The notes beneath the pieces are model-generated. The model did not search any database, was not told where the DNA came from, and saw nothing but the letters and a program-made list of their open reading frames with translations. A stretch of 64,000 nt of DNA from Enemella evansiae (GTDB lineage Bacteria > Actinomycetota > Actinomycetes > Propionibacteriales > Propionibacteriaceae). Positions within the stretch are counted from its first letter, which is position 1; each line of letters starts with the position of its first letter. The stretch spans positions 1 through 64,000 of the forward strand of contig NZ_NMVP01000005.1 in NCBI RefSeq assembly GCF_002250705.1, in the 5' to 3' direction. Shown here piece after piece: positions 1 through 6,992 of the stretch. A program made the translations under genes and the position numbers.

Positions 1-300
1 CCGGGTGGTCTTATCGGGCCGGTTGACCTCGATCACCTCGATCCCGGCCGCCAGCAGATGCACCGTCAACCCGGCCCCATACGAACCGGTCGACTCGACC
101 CCGATCGCGGTGATCGGTCCGTGGCCGACGACCCAGTCCACCAACGCGGCATAACCCGCGCGGGAGACCGGGAACTCCCGATCAGCCAACAACACCCCGG
201 TCTCGGTGAGCACGACCGCGTGATGGGTGCGTTGATGGGTATCGACCCCGGCCACCACCGGGGTCGGGTCTTGAGGCGTGGCATGGTTGGTGGTCATCAT
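1..300 (-). CDS. IS110-family transposase, N-terminal part (runs off window)
   Basis: The first 100 residues of a transposase read from an ATG at 300 to the window edge. The start of the DEDD RuvC-like domain is visible: [13 protein letters not shown] near residues 18-30 (first catalytic Asp of the DEDD tetrad), then [13 protein letters not shown] (residues 66-78) and [11 protein letters not shown], all typical of IS110 recombinases. The C-terminal serine-containing domain lies outside the window. IS110 enzymes recombine DNA guided by a bridge RNA made from the element's own non-coding end; here a long non-coding stretch of about 270 bp lies directly upstream of the start, as in the IS110 (not IS1111) group. 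Two ATG codons are in tandem; the first was chosen. Family assignment is firm; whether the element is intact cannot be seen. Confidence 0.9.
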   Translation of the reverse strand, partial: MMTTNHATPQDPTPVVAGVDTHQRTHHAVVLTETGVLLADREFPVSRAGYAALVDWVVGHGPITAIGVESTGSYGAGLTVHLLAAGIEVIEVNRPDKTTR

Positions 301-304
301 GGGT

Positions 305-520
305 GATGTCTCCCTCTACAACTGGATCGAGGGATGACCTCCCAGGCCGGGCGGACACCACAGTGATGAGACACCGATCAAGGTCCTATCAAGTCACACC
401 CGCCCGGTCTGGCCATCCAAACCGAAAGAGGGGCCCGGCGGGCCGGCCGTCGACAAGTCGCGTTCAAGGCACCCAACCAACAGCGCCAGTGTCGAGATCG
501 GTCAAACGAACAACCCAGAC
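305..520 (-). ncRNA. Candidate IS110 bridge RNA region
   Basis: This is the non-coding left end upstream of the IS110 transposase, where members of this group encode the bridge RNA. A strong stem pairs 342-354 with 400-412 (13 bp, one G-U) and encloses a 45-nt loop with short internal pairing (GTGA/TCAC), resembling a guide loop. A second GC-rich hairpin lies at about 428-452. Bases 489-498 (GTGTCGAGAT) are identical to 571-580 in the flanking chromosomal repeat, as expected for a left-target guide. The RNA limits are not defined by sequence alone. Confidence 0.5.
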
Positions 521-570
521 CCCAAAGACATCATCCCCAAGGCCACCGGACCCCCACCACCATCCTCACT

Positions 571-585
571 GTGTCGAGATGAGCC
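571..585. repeat. Half copy of the intergenic REP-like repeat at the IS110 edge
   Basis: GTGTCGAGATGAGC matches the right half of the repeat seen at 34866-34928, 38161-38180, 54870-54882 and 61800-61812. Only one half remains here, as if the IS110 element had inserted inside the repeat. Confidence 0.55.
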
Positions 586-602
586 GCCGTGGGCCCCCCG
601 CA

Positions 603-794
603 TCACTCGTCCTTGTCGTTCCACTTCGGGTCGTCGTCCCAGGCCTCATTGCGCTCCTGGACGGTCTCCAGCGCGTTCTGTGCGGCCTCCTTGGTCGGGT
701 ACGGACCAAGGCGATCCTCGGCCCGGCCGCCGTCGCCGTGTTCGACCTGACGGGTCTTGAGGTTGTAGTACCAGAGGTCTTCGCGCTCGCTCAT
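603..794 (-). CDS. Small SPOR-domain-containing protein
   Basis: A 63-residue acidic protein beginning [18 protein letters not shown]. The pattern WYYN(L)KT..VE, then [14 protein letters not shown], resembles the short SPOR-like proteins that actinobacteria carry next to map. No signal peptide or membrane segment is visible, so it is probably cytoplasmic. An AAGGAG Shine-Dalgarno motif sits 4 nt before the ATG at 794; an in-frame ATG at 809 is an alternative. It is divergent from map across 69 bp. The role is unknown; SPOR domains in other proteins bind denuded peptidoglycan, but a cytoplasmic copy need not. Confidence 0.75.
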   Translation of the reverse strand: MSEREDLWYYNLKTRQVEHGDGGRAEDRLGPYPTKEAAQNALETVQERNEAWDDDPKWNDKDE

Positions 795-850
795 CCTGCT
801 CCTTCTCATCGGCCCTGTTCGCCGACCGCTGGCCGGCTGGTGGAACGGCA

Positions 851-863
851 TATCATCGCTGCC
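851..863 (+). promoter_or_regulatory. Leaderless-type -10 box of map
   Basis: TATCAT at 851-856 followed by 7 nt and the GTG at 864. No Shine-Dalgarno sequence precedes the start. The geometry fits transcription starting at the first base of the start codon. Confidence 0.6.
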
Positions 864-1712
864 GTGACCGTAGTGCAACAGTATCCGGTGAACCCCGTCC
901 GCCCCGTCCCGGCGCGCATTCCGCGTCCTCGCTATGTCGGCAGGGACCGGCCGGAGCCCTACACCGGGTCGAACGTGCAGTCGGCGGAGGTCATCGAGAA
1001 GATGCGGGCGGCCGGGAAGCTGGCGGCACAGGCACTGGCCGAGACCGGCAGGCATGTCGCCCCCGGGGTGACCACCGACGAGCTCGACGCGATCGCGCAC
1101 GAGTTCATCTGCGATCACGGCGCCTATCCCTCGACCGTCGGCTACCGCGGTTTCCCGAAGGCGATCTGCACCTCGATCAACGAGGTGATCTGCCACGGGA
1201 TCCCCGACCAGCGGCCCCTCGAGGACGGCGATCTGGTCAAGATCGACCTCACCGCCCACCTCGACGGCGTACACGGCGACAACTGCGCCACTTTCTTCTG
1301 TGGTGAGGTTTCCGAGGAATCGAGGCTGCTCTCGGAGCGCACCCACGAGGCGATGATGCGCGGCATCCGCGCGGCCAGGCCGGGCCGGCAGGTGAACGTG
1401 ATCGGCCGGGTGATCGAGGCGTACGCCAAGCGCTTCGGCTATGGCGTGGTGCGTGACTACACCGGGCACGGGGTGCACACCGCATTCCATTCCGGGCTGG
1501 TGATCCCGCACTACGACGCGCCACAGTTCGACGATGTGATCGAGGTCGGGATGACCTTCACCATCGAGCCGATGATCACCCTGGGCGGCATCGACTGGGA
1601 GATGTGGGACGACGGCTGGACCGTGCTCACCACCGACCGCTCCCGGGTGGCGCAGTGGGAGCACACCGTGGTGATCAACCCCGACGGTGCGGAGATCCTC
1701 ACCCTGCCCTGA
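864..1712 (+). CDS. map: Type I methionine aminopeptidase
   Basis: A 282-residue cytosolic metallopeptidase that removes the initiator methionine from nascent proteins. The M24A fold is evident. The metal ligands are the two Asp in [14 protein letters not shown], the His in [10 protein letters not shown], the Glu in FTIEPM and the Glu in WEHTVV. The substrate His lies in VICHGIP. The N-terminal extension of about 40 residues carries the PxxPRP-type SH3-binding-like motif common in actinobacterial MetAP. The GTG start at 864 was chosen because a TATCAT box sits exactly 7 nt upstream and the reading upstream of it is not conserved. It is followed closely by rnpB on the other strand. Confidence 0.95.
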   Translation: MTVVQQYPVNPVRPVPARIPRPRYVGRDRPEPYTGSNVQSAEVIEKMRAAGKLAAQALAETGRHVAPGVTTDELDAIAHEFICDHGAYPSTVGYRGFPKAICTSINEVICHGIPDQRPLEDGDLVKIDLTAHLDGVHGDNCATFFCGEVSEESRLLSERTHEAMMRGIRAARPGRQVNVIGRVIEAYAKRFGYGVVRDYTGHGVHTAFHSGLVIPHYDAPQFDDVIEVGMTFTIEPMITLGGIDWEMWDDGWTVLTTDRSRVAQWEHTVVINPDGAEILTLP

Positions 1713-1715
1713 GAT

Positions 1716-2072
1716 GGAGGACGAGGCAGCCGGTAAGCCGGATTCTGTCGAGGGCGATCATCCATCTGCGACCGTTGTCACCAACGGCCTGGTGCGACCT
1801 ACCCGGCAGCTCGGGCGAGCAACCCTCGAACGCTGCCTGTCTGGTCTTGCTCCGGGTGGGGTTTACCAGGCCACCCCGGTCACCCGGGGTGCCGGTGGTC
1901 TCTTACACCGCCTTTTCACCCTTACCCCGGCGCGAACGCCGGGGCGGTCTGTTTTCTGTGGCACTGGCCCGCGGGTCACCCCGGGTGGGCGTTACCCACC
2001 ACCCTGCTCTGTGGAGTCCGGACTTTCCTCGACACCCATGGGTGCCGCGATCGCCTGGCTGCCTCGTCTGGG
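1716..2072 (-). ncRNA. rnpB: RNase P RNA (bacterial type A)
   Basis: Catalytic RNA of ribonuclease P, which matures tRNA 5' ends. Read on the minus strand, the 5' end has CAGACGAGGCAGCC, which pairs with GGCTGCCTCGTCC at the 3' end (helix P1). The conserved GAGGAAAGTCCGGACTCC block lies near 2013-2036 and the GGTAAGCCGGATTCTG region near the 3' end (about 1731-1746). ACAGAAAACAGACCGCC of the P4 side is at about 1945-1965. The ends are approximate. It converges with map, leaving only a few bases between them. Confidence 0.95.
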
Positions 2073-2113
2073 CACGATTCTAGGGCGGCGGCGACCGCGC
2101 GACCAATCCACGG

Positions 2114-2554
2114 TCAACCGACGACGACCACGAGACAGGCGGCCAGGAAGACCACCTGGGTCAGCGTCCGCGCCCACAGGGGCATCGAGACCATCGGGCT
2201 CTGTCTGAACTTCGTCTGGACGCGCCAGTTCGCCGGGAACATCACCACCAGCAGCAGTGCCAGGCAGCCCGCAGCGAGACCGCGGGTGAGCGGGACCAGC
2301 AGGCCGACCGCTCCGGCGAGTTCGAGAACGCCGGTGATGGTCACCAACAGATCCGGCCGCGGAAGCACCGGCGGGACCATCATCACCATCCCCCGGCGCT
2401 TGGCCGGGGTGAAGTGGGCGGACCCGGTGACCAGGAACATGGCGGCCAGCCCGAGGGCCACGGCCGTGCTCCAACCGTCCAGCGGTGCATACCCGAGCCA
2501 GCCGACCAACCGGGCGAGACCGGTCGTCACGAGCAGGATGAGCAACGGCGCCAT
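2114..2554 (-). CDS. DoxX family membrane protein
   Basis: A 146-residue four-helix integral membrane protein of the DoxX/DoxD type. Hydrophobic segments cover about residues 3-20, 30-48, 70-92 and 98-115. The loop GSAHFTPAKRRGM after helix 2 is characteristic of the short DoxX_3-like proteins. The ATG at 2554 was chosen; more upstream codons would run into the operator region. It is transcribed divergently from a TetR-type gene with two palindromes between them, so it is the probable target of that regulator. The biochemical role is not established for this subfamily; redox or quinone-linked functions are proposed for relatives. Confidence 0.8.
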   Translation of the reverse strand: MAPLLILLVTTGLARLVGWLGYAPLDGWSTAVALGLAAMFLVTGSAHFTPAKRRGMVMMVPPVLPRPDLLVTITGVLELAGAVGLLVPLTRGLAAGCLALLLVVMFPANWRVQTKFRQSPMVSMPLWARTLTQVVFLAACLVVVVG

Positions 2555-2569
2555 GATCGGACTCCCCGC

Positions 2570-2623
2570 ATCTAGACATTGACTAGATTGAGTGTCGGCG
2601 ATCGAACTTGCCAGTGTCAAGTT
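2570..2623. promoter_or_regulatory. Paired TetR-type operators between doxX and tetR
   Basis: Two 19-bp palindromes with 6-bp arms and a 7-bp centre: 2570-2588 (ATCTAG..CTAGAT) and 2605-2623 (AACTTG..CAAGTT). They share the consensus AWCTWGMCAKTGWCWAGWT and their centres are 35 bp apart. A TAGGTT box at 2631-2636 lies 6 nt before the tetR ATG. Binding by the adjacent regulator is inferred. Confidence 0.7.
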
Positions 2624-2642
2624 TCCGATCTAGGTTGCCGCC

Positions 2643-3221
2643 ATGACGCCATCGGGAACGAGCTATCACCATGGCAATCTGCGGGCCGAGCTGCTGGACC
2701 ACGCCGCAGCCATGGTTGCCGAGGTGGGCCCGGATCGGGTGACGCTGCGCCGACTGGCCACCGCTGCCGGGGTGTCCCATGCCGCTCCGGCGCACCACTT
2801 CGGCGACCGGCGCGGGCTGTTCACCGCCCTGGCCGCTCAGGGCTTCGAGCGGTTGGCGGCCGCACTCGGCGAGAGTGTGCAGGATTTCGCGGGACAGGCG
2901 GTTCGCTACGTCCGGTTCGCCCTCGACCACCCCGGCCACTATCCGGTGATGTTCGACGCCGCCCTGGTGCACACCGACGATCCGGCGCTGGTCGCCGCCA
3001 TGGCAGCAGCCCGGGCACGGCTCGACTCAGGCGCCGCCCAGGTCGCCGACGAGCAGCGGATCGACACCGTGCGGCTCGTCGGATTCTCCGTGGTGCATGG
3101 TTTTGCGACGCTCTGGCTGAACGGGGCACTCGATCCGCGGTACACCGCCGAGGACCCCGAGACCTGGGTGCGGCGGATGACCGCCGCACTCTTCACCCCC
3201 GCCGGGACTCAGGCGGACTGA
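2643..3221 (+). CDS. TetR/AcrR family transcriptional regulator
   Basis: A 192-residue repressor. The N-terminal helix-turn-helix includes NLRAELLDHAAAMVAEVG (helix 1), VTLRRLATAAGVSHAAPAHHFGDRRGLF (residues about 33-61, recognition helix SHAAPAHHFG) and a downstream all-helical ligand domain with RYVRFALDHPGHYPVMF, typical of the WHG/TetR_C_13-like group. The ATG at 2643 follows a TAGGTT hexamer by 6 nt, suggesting a leaderless message. It is divergent from the DoxX gene, and twin palindromes in the shared 88-bp gap suggest it represses both itself and doxX. The ligand is unknown. Confidence 0.88.
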   Translation: MTPSGTSYHHGNLRAELLDHAAAMVAEVGPDRVTLRRLATAAGVSHAAPAHHFGDRRGLFTALAAQGFERLAAALGESVQDFAGQAVRYVRFALDHPGHYPVMFDAALVHTDDPALVAAMAAARARLDSGAAQVADEQRIDTVRLVGFSVVHGFATLWLNGALDPRYTAEDPETWVRRMTAALFTPAGTQAD

Positions 3222-4663
3222 GCAGCCTCCCCCGGGCCCACCTCAAAGCGGACCTCGCCCTTGGCCACATCGGCCTTGACCAGGGTCGCGGTGACCTGCT
3301 CGCCGAGCGGCAGCTGCTTCCCCGTCACGTTCGCCTCGACGGCGGGGTCGGCGACGACCAGGCGGCCCTTGGACCCGTCCTCGTCGATGCTGACCACGGT
3401 GCCGGTGAACTGTTCCCCGACCCGGGTCGAGAGCACCAGCGCCTCGGTCAGGTCGACGATCCCGCGTTCGTACTGCTTGGCCCGCCGGTCCGAGGCGGCC
3501 ATCGTCTCGGGCAGCCCGTCGAGTTCGCTGGTCACCCACTCCGGTACCGGCTCCCCCGCGCTGATCGCGACACAGATCTCCCCGGTGTAGCGGTCAATCA
3601 GCCGGCGCAGCGGCGCGGTGCAGTGGGCGTACTCGATCGCCAGCGCGGCGTGCTGCGCCTGCTCGGGTACCGTGCCGTTGAAGGCCGCGTAACCGGCCCC
3701 GCGGAACAGGGTCGTGCAGGCGTACATCATCGCCGCATCCCTGCTCCTGCTGGGATCCAGGCTGCGCACGAACTCCGGATAGTCCATCTCGGCCGGCCAG
3801 TCGATGCCGAGCGCACGGGCGGTGGTGCGGAGCTTGCGCAGCGAACCCTCATCGGCCGGCGGCAGGGTGCGGACGATGCCGATCTTGGCGGCCAGCATCA
3901 GCTGCGCGGCCGCCATCCCGGTGAGCAGCGAGATCTGTGCGTTCCAGCCCTCCACCGGCAGCGTGGAGCGGAACGCCAACACCCAGGAACCGTCGTCGGC
4001 GACGTGCACCTCCTGCTCGGGAATGTTCAGGCTGACCCCGCCGCGTTCGCGCTCCACCTGTTCGCGCAACAGCCCGACCTCCTTGAGCAGCTGCAACGAT
4101 TCCCCGGCGGTGCCGTCGTCGAGCTGGGCCTGCACCTGCTCGTAGGTCAGCCGGGCCCGGCTGCGGACCAGCGCCCGCTGCACACTCGGTTCGGTGCACT
4201 GGCCGCGCTCGTCGACCGGCAACCGCCACAGCTGCGCCGGGCGCACCTGGTCCTCCAGCAGACTGGCGGCATCCTCCGACAGCTCCGGCGGATGCAGCGC
4301 GGTGCGCTGGTGCGGGGCATAGAAGGTCTGCCCGCGGCGGTGCGCCTCCGCATCGATCGGGCCGCCGGGATCGACGAAGGCGGCGACGTCGGCGATCGCA
4401 TACCAGACCAGGTAACCGCTGCCGTCGCGCTCGATGAACAGCGCCTGATCCAGATCCATCGAACCGGGCGGGTCGATGGTGACGAACTCCAGGCCGGTGC
4501 GATCGGTCTGCGGCAGCCGCGGTGCGGCGGCGGCCCGCTCGGCGGCGGCGGTCACCTCCGGCGGGAAACCGTCGGGGACGCCCAGCTCGGTCCGGAGTCG
4601 CTCCAGTCCCTCGGCCAGTTCCGGCGGCACGGTCTGGAGAATCGGCGCAGGACGGATGGGCAT
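3209..4663 (-). CDS. RNB-domain exoribonuclease (RNase II/R-like)
   Basis: A 484-residue 3'-5' exoribonuclease-like protein. The RNB domain occupies about residues 50-370. GSMDLDQALFI (residues 68-77) carries the catalytic Asp residues, and YAHCTAPLRRLIDRYT is the conserved C-terminal RNB signature. It is shorter than RNase R (about 800 aa): no cold-shock domains are evident at the N-terminus and there is a short C-terminal beta region (FTGTVVSIDEDGSKGRL) that may be a reduced S1-like domain. This compact form is common in actinobacteria. The last 13 bases overlap the convergent tetR gene. It is followed upstream by the zinc-ribbon gene with 53 bp between. Confidence 0.85.
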   Translation of the reverse strand: MPIRPAPILQTVPPELAEGLERLRTELGVPDGFPPEVTAAAERAAAAPRLPQTDRTGLEFVTIDPPGSMDLDQALFIERDGSGYLVWYAIADVAAFVDPGGPIDAEAHRRGQTFYAPHQRTALHPPELSEDAASLLEDQVRPAQLWRLPVDERGQCTEPSVQRALVRSRARLTYEQVQAQLDDGTAGESLQLLKEVGLLREQVERERGGVSLNIPEQEVHVADDGSWVLAFRSTLPVEGWNAQISLLTGMAAAQLMLAAKIGIVRTLPPADEGSLRKLRTTARALGIDWPAEMDYPEFVRSLDPSRSRDAAMMYACTTLFRGAGYAAFNGTVPEQAQHAALAIEYAHCTAPLRRLIDRYTGEICVAISAGEPVPEWVTSELDGLPETMAASDRRAKQYERGIVDLTEALVLSTRVGEQFTGTVVSIDEDGSKGRLVVADPAVEANVTGKQLPLGEQVTATLVKADVAKGEVRFEVGPGEAAQSA

Positions 4664-4716
4664 CGTTGCTCTCCTTCGTCAGGCTCGGTGTTCGGGGCGG
4701 AGTACCGGGGGCGAAA

Positions 4717-5460
4717 CTACAGGCCCGAGTTCGCGGTGCGCACCAGGATCCGGCCGCACTCCTCGCAGCGCAGCACCTCATCGGCGGGTGCGGCGGCGTA
4801 CGCCCGCAGGTCGGCGGCGTTCAGGTCGAGCCGGCATCCGCTGCAGCGGCCGTGCACCAGTTCGGCCGCGCCGACCCCGCCCTTGCTGGCGCGGGTCTTC
4901 TCGTACGCCGCCAGCAGGGCCTCGGGGATCTTGGCAGCGATGGTCGCCCGCTCGGTACCGGCGTGTTCGATCTTGGTGTCCAGTTCGCCGACCTGACCGT
5001 CCCGGGTCCGCATCAGCGCCCGGATCTCATCCTCCAGGGTGCCGCGCCGCTGCTGCAGCTCGCCGAACCGGCTGGTCGCCTGCTCGAGTTCCTCCATCAC
5101 CTCGAGCTCGGCGTCCTCCAGATCCGAGATCCGCCGGGTGAGGTGCTCGACCTCGTCGATCAGGCCGCGCAGCGCCTTCGGGTCGGTGATCGCACCGGAG
5201 TCGATCCGCTCCTGGTCGCGGACCTTGCGGGCCCGGACCGGCTCCAGGTCGGCCTCGGCCTTCGCCTGGTCGCGCTGCAGGTCGCTGACCCGGGTCTCGG
5301 CCTCGGTGTAGTCGCCGAGCAGCTGCTTGCGGTCGGCCAGCATCCCGGCGATCTGCTGATGTTCGGGCAGGGCGCCGCGCTGGTGCTGCAACTGCGCGAT
5401 CTCGGTGTCCACACCCTGCAGGGTGAGCAGTTGCTGCTGGGCTGCTGGTTCGGCTTTGAT
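4717..5460 (-). CDS. C4-type zinc-ribbon coiled-coil protein, apparent AUC start
   Basis: A protein of about 247 residues with a long coiled coil (to about residue 190) followed by a zinc ribbon: CSGCRLDL and CEECGRIL supply the four Cys. Members of this family (CT398/FlgZ-like, widely conserved in actinobacteria) are thought to bind partner proteins or RNA; no precise function is established. Family members normally begin MKAEPAAQxQLLxLQxVDT. Here the same residues are encoded (KAEPAAQQQLLTLQGVDTE), but the codon at the expected start is ATC (5460-5458), with a good GGGGAG Shine-Dalgarno at 5466-5471, 5 nt upstream. The first conventional start is GTG at 5412, which would remove 16 conserved residues and lacks a ribosome site. 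It is immediately upstream of the RNB gene. Confidence 0.75.
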   Translation of the reverse strand: MKAEPAAQQQLLTLQGVDTEIAQLQHQRGALPEHQQIAGMLADRKQLLGDYTEAETRVSDLQRDQAKAEADLEPVRARKVRDQERIDSGAITDPKALRGLIDEVEHLTRRISDLEDAELEVMEELEQATSRFGELQQRRGTLEDEIRALMRTRDGQVGELDTKIEHAGTERATIAAKIPEALLAAYEKTRASKGGVGAAELVHGRCSGCRLDLNAADLRAYAAAPADEVLRCEECGRILVRTANSGL

Positions 5461-5529
5461 GTCGGCTCCCCTGTGGACTGGAACATAGGACTCGTGCCCC
5501 GCGATCCTAGCGCGCGGGAACCGGGGCGT

Positions 5530-6114
5530 TCAGCGTTCGGTGGTCAGGTTCCAGCGCCGGATCGCCGGCGATTCCTTCTCCCAGCCGAGCACCGAGATCG
5601 AGGCGGTCTCCAGCGGGAAGCTCGCCCCGTGTTCGATGCCCAGGCCCAGCCAGGCCAGCGTCAACACCCGCAGTGAGTGCCCGTGGCCGAAGCAGATGGC
5701 GCGGTCGACGCCGCTGCGGCGTACCCGGTCGACGACCCGACCCAGCCGCTGCAGCACCTCCTCGGCCGTCTCCCCGCCGGGGACCGCACCGGTCCAGATC
5801 CGCCAGTCCGGCACCTGCTCGCGGATCTGCACCGAGGTGAGCCCCTCGTAGTCGCCGTAGTCCCACTCGGCCAGGTCCTCGGTGACCTCGTAGCGCCCGC
5901 CGAAACCGGCCAGGTCGGCGGTGTGCCGGGCCCGCAGCCGCGGGCTGCTCAGCACCAGGCCGAAGTCGCGGCCGCGGAGCAGCGGTTCCAGCGCACTCGC
6001 CTGCATGGCGCCGACCGCGGTCAGATCCAGATCGGTACGCCCGGTGTGCCGGCCCGACTGGCTCCACTCGGTCTGCCCGTGCCGGACCAGATAGAGCTCG
6101 GTTTGGTCAGCCAT
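5530..6114 (-). CDS. Histidine phosphatase family protein
   Basis: A 194-residue cytosolic phosphoglycerate-mutase-like phosphatase. LYLVRHGQTEWS (residues 8-19) carries the phosphorylated His12, SSPRLRARHTA the arginine site, EWDYGDYEGLT the acid region and FGHGHSLRVL the second catalytic His. It is a one-domain enzyme of normal length; the substrate cannot be inferred. The start ATG at 6114 overlaps the end of the upstream acyltransferase gene by 8 nt, so the two are probably translated together. Confidence 0.9.
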   Translation of the reverse strand: MADQTELYLVRHGQTEWSQSGRHTGRTDLDLTAVGAMQASALEPLLRGRDFGLVLSSPRLRARHTADLAGFGGRYEVTEDLAEWDYGDYEGLTSVQIREQVPDWRIWTGAVPGGETAEEVLQRLGRVVDRVRRSGVDRAICFGHGHSLRVLTLAWLGLGIEHGASFPLETASISVLGWEKESPAIRRWNLTTER

Positions 6115-6973
6115 GTGCAGAGAGTATCCCGGTCCGGACCTGCCAGTGCTGCCCCGCGGCCAACCGGTCGGCGACCAACCGTTCCAGGCTGGTACGCCGC
6201 GGCAGCACGGCCGGATCGGTGGTTCCCCGGCGCCGGTAGGTGAAGAAGATCGCGTCGGCGTCCCCGGGGCTGGTGCCCTGCTCGGTCAGCGCGAACCGCT
6301 CGGCGAAGCTCGCGATGTTGCTGCCCGGCAGGCCGGCGCCCAGTTCCGGGTCGAGCAACCAGCTGGTGCAGCGATAGCGCACCGGCAGCCGGTCCGGGAA
6401 GTGGCGGGCGAAGAACTCCTCGGCGAGGGCGAGCGATTCGTCGACCGCGGCCGGGGTCAGCGAACCGGTCTGCGGGATGTGGATGGACGCCTCCCACCCG
6501 CCGCCGTCGAGTGCGGCCAGTTCGTACTGCAACCGGCCCAGCCAGAACAGTCGGCCGGCCCAGGCGATCCGCAACCAGCGATGGGTGTGCAACCCGAACT
6601 CCCCGAAGGTCTGCCGGTGCACCCACACCTGCTGGCCCAGATCGGACAGCGAACGCCAACCCAGCTCGTCGGGGATCTCGCGTTCCCGCAGCCGCTGCAC
6701 CACATCGTCGGCGGTGGCGATCATCGCCAGCATCGGCAGCAGCCCGGCGCCCAACGGGTGGTCGGCGTCGTCGTCGGTGTAGAGCTCGGCGCCGGGGTCG
6801 TCCAGGTGCGCCACCAGGGCGGCGGCGAGCTCGTTCAGCCGGGCCACCGCGGCGGGGTCGGCGCCGATGGCCGGGATCCGGGTCAGCAGATCGAAGAGGT
6901 CGTCGTCGTGGAATCCGAGCAGCGGCAGGCGGGGGTCGAGGTGCTCCTCGCGGAGACGGAGGCGTACGTCCAC
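6107..6973 (-). CDS. Acyltransferase domain-containing protein (GNAT-like C-terminus)
   Basis: A protein of about 288 residues. The second half, SIHIPQTGSLTPAAVDESLALAEEFFARHFPDR...CTSWLLDPEL...LPGSNIASFAERF, matches the GNAT-like C-terminal domain family paired with an N-terminal helical region (DUF5596-type). The substrate is unknown. The GTG at 6973 was chosen because reading further would enter the divergent aminopeptidase gene; a CATCAT hexamer lies 7 nt upstream, so a leaderless start is possible. It overlaps the phosphatase gene by 8 nt at its 3' end. Confidence 0.65.
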   Translation of the reverse strand: MDVRLRLREEHLDPRLPLLGFHDDDLFDLLTRIPAIGADPAAVARLNELAAALVAHLDDPGAELYTDDDADHPLGAGLLPMLAMIATADDVVQRLREREIPDELGWRSLSDLGQQVWVHRQTFGEFGLHTHRWLRIAWAGRLFWLGRLQYELAALDGGGWEASIHIPQTGSLTPAAVDESLALAEEFFARHFPDRLPVRYRCTSWLLDPELGAGLPGSNIASFAERFALTEQGTSPGDADAIFFTYRRRGTTDPAVLPRRTSLERLVADRLAAGQHWQVRTGILSAHG

Positions 6974-6979
6974 CCGGCC

Positions 6980-6992
6980 TATGATGCCCAAT
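6980..6992 (+). promoter_or_regulatory. Leaderless-type -10 box of aminopeptidase P gene
   Basis: TATGAT at 6980-6985, then 7 nt, then the ATG at 6993. It supports the ATG at 6993 rather than those at 6981 and 6984, which lie inside the -10 hexamer. Confidence 0.6.

Larger units (their letters stand above)
1..570 (-). mobile_element. IS110-family insertion sequence, left part
   Basis: The element comprises the transposase start plus its upstream non-coding left end. The left boundary is placed at about 570 because the sequence from 571 on (GTGTCGAGATGAGC) belongs to an intergenic repeat found elsewhere in this window. IS110 elements lack terminal inverted repeats, so the edge is inferred from that repeat and is uncertain by several bases. 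The right end is outside the window. Confidence 0.65.

Noticed and set aside
1713..2110. Short plus-strand open frames over 1604-2208
   Set aside because: They read through the RNase P RNA gene, which explains the sequence fully.
2579..4996. An 805-codon plus-strand open frame opposite the RNB gene
   Set aside because: It is antisense to the RNB ribonuclease and the zinc-ribbon gene; the composition is that of a shadow frame.
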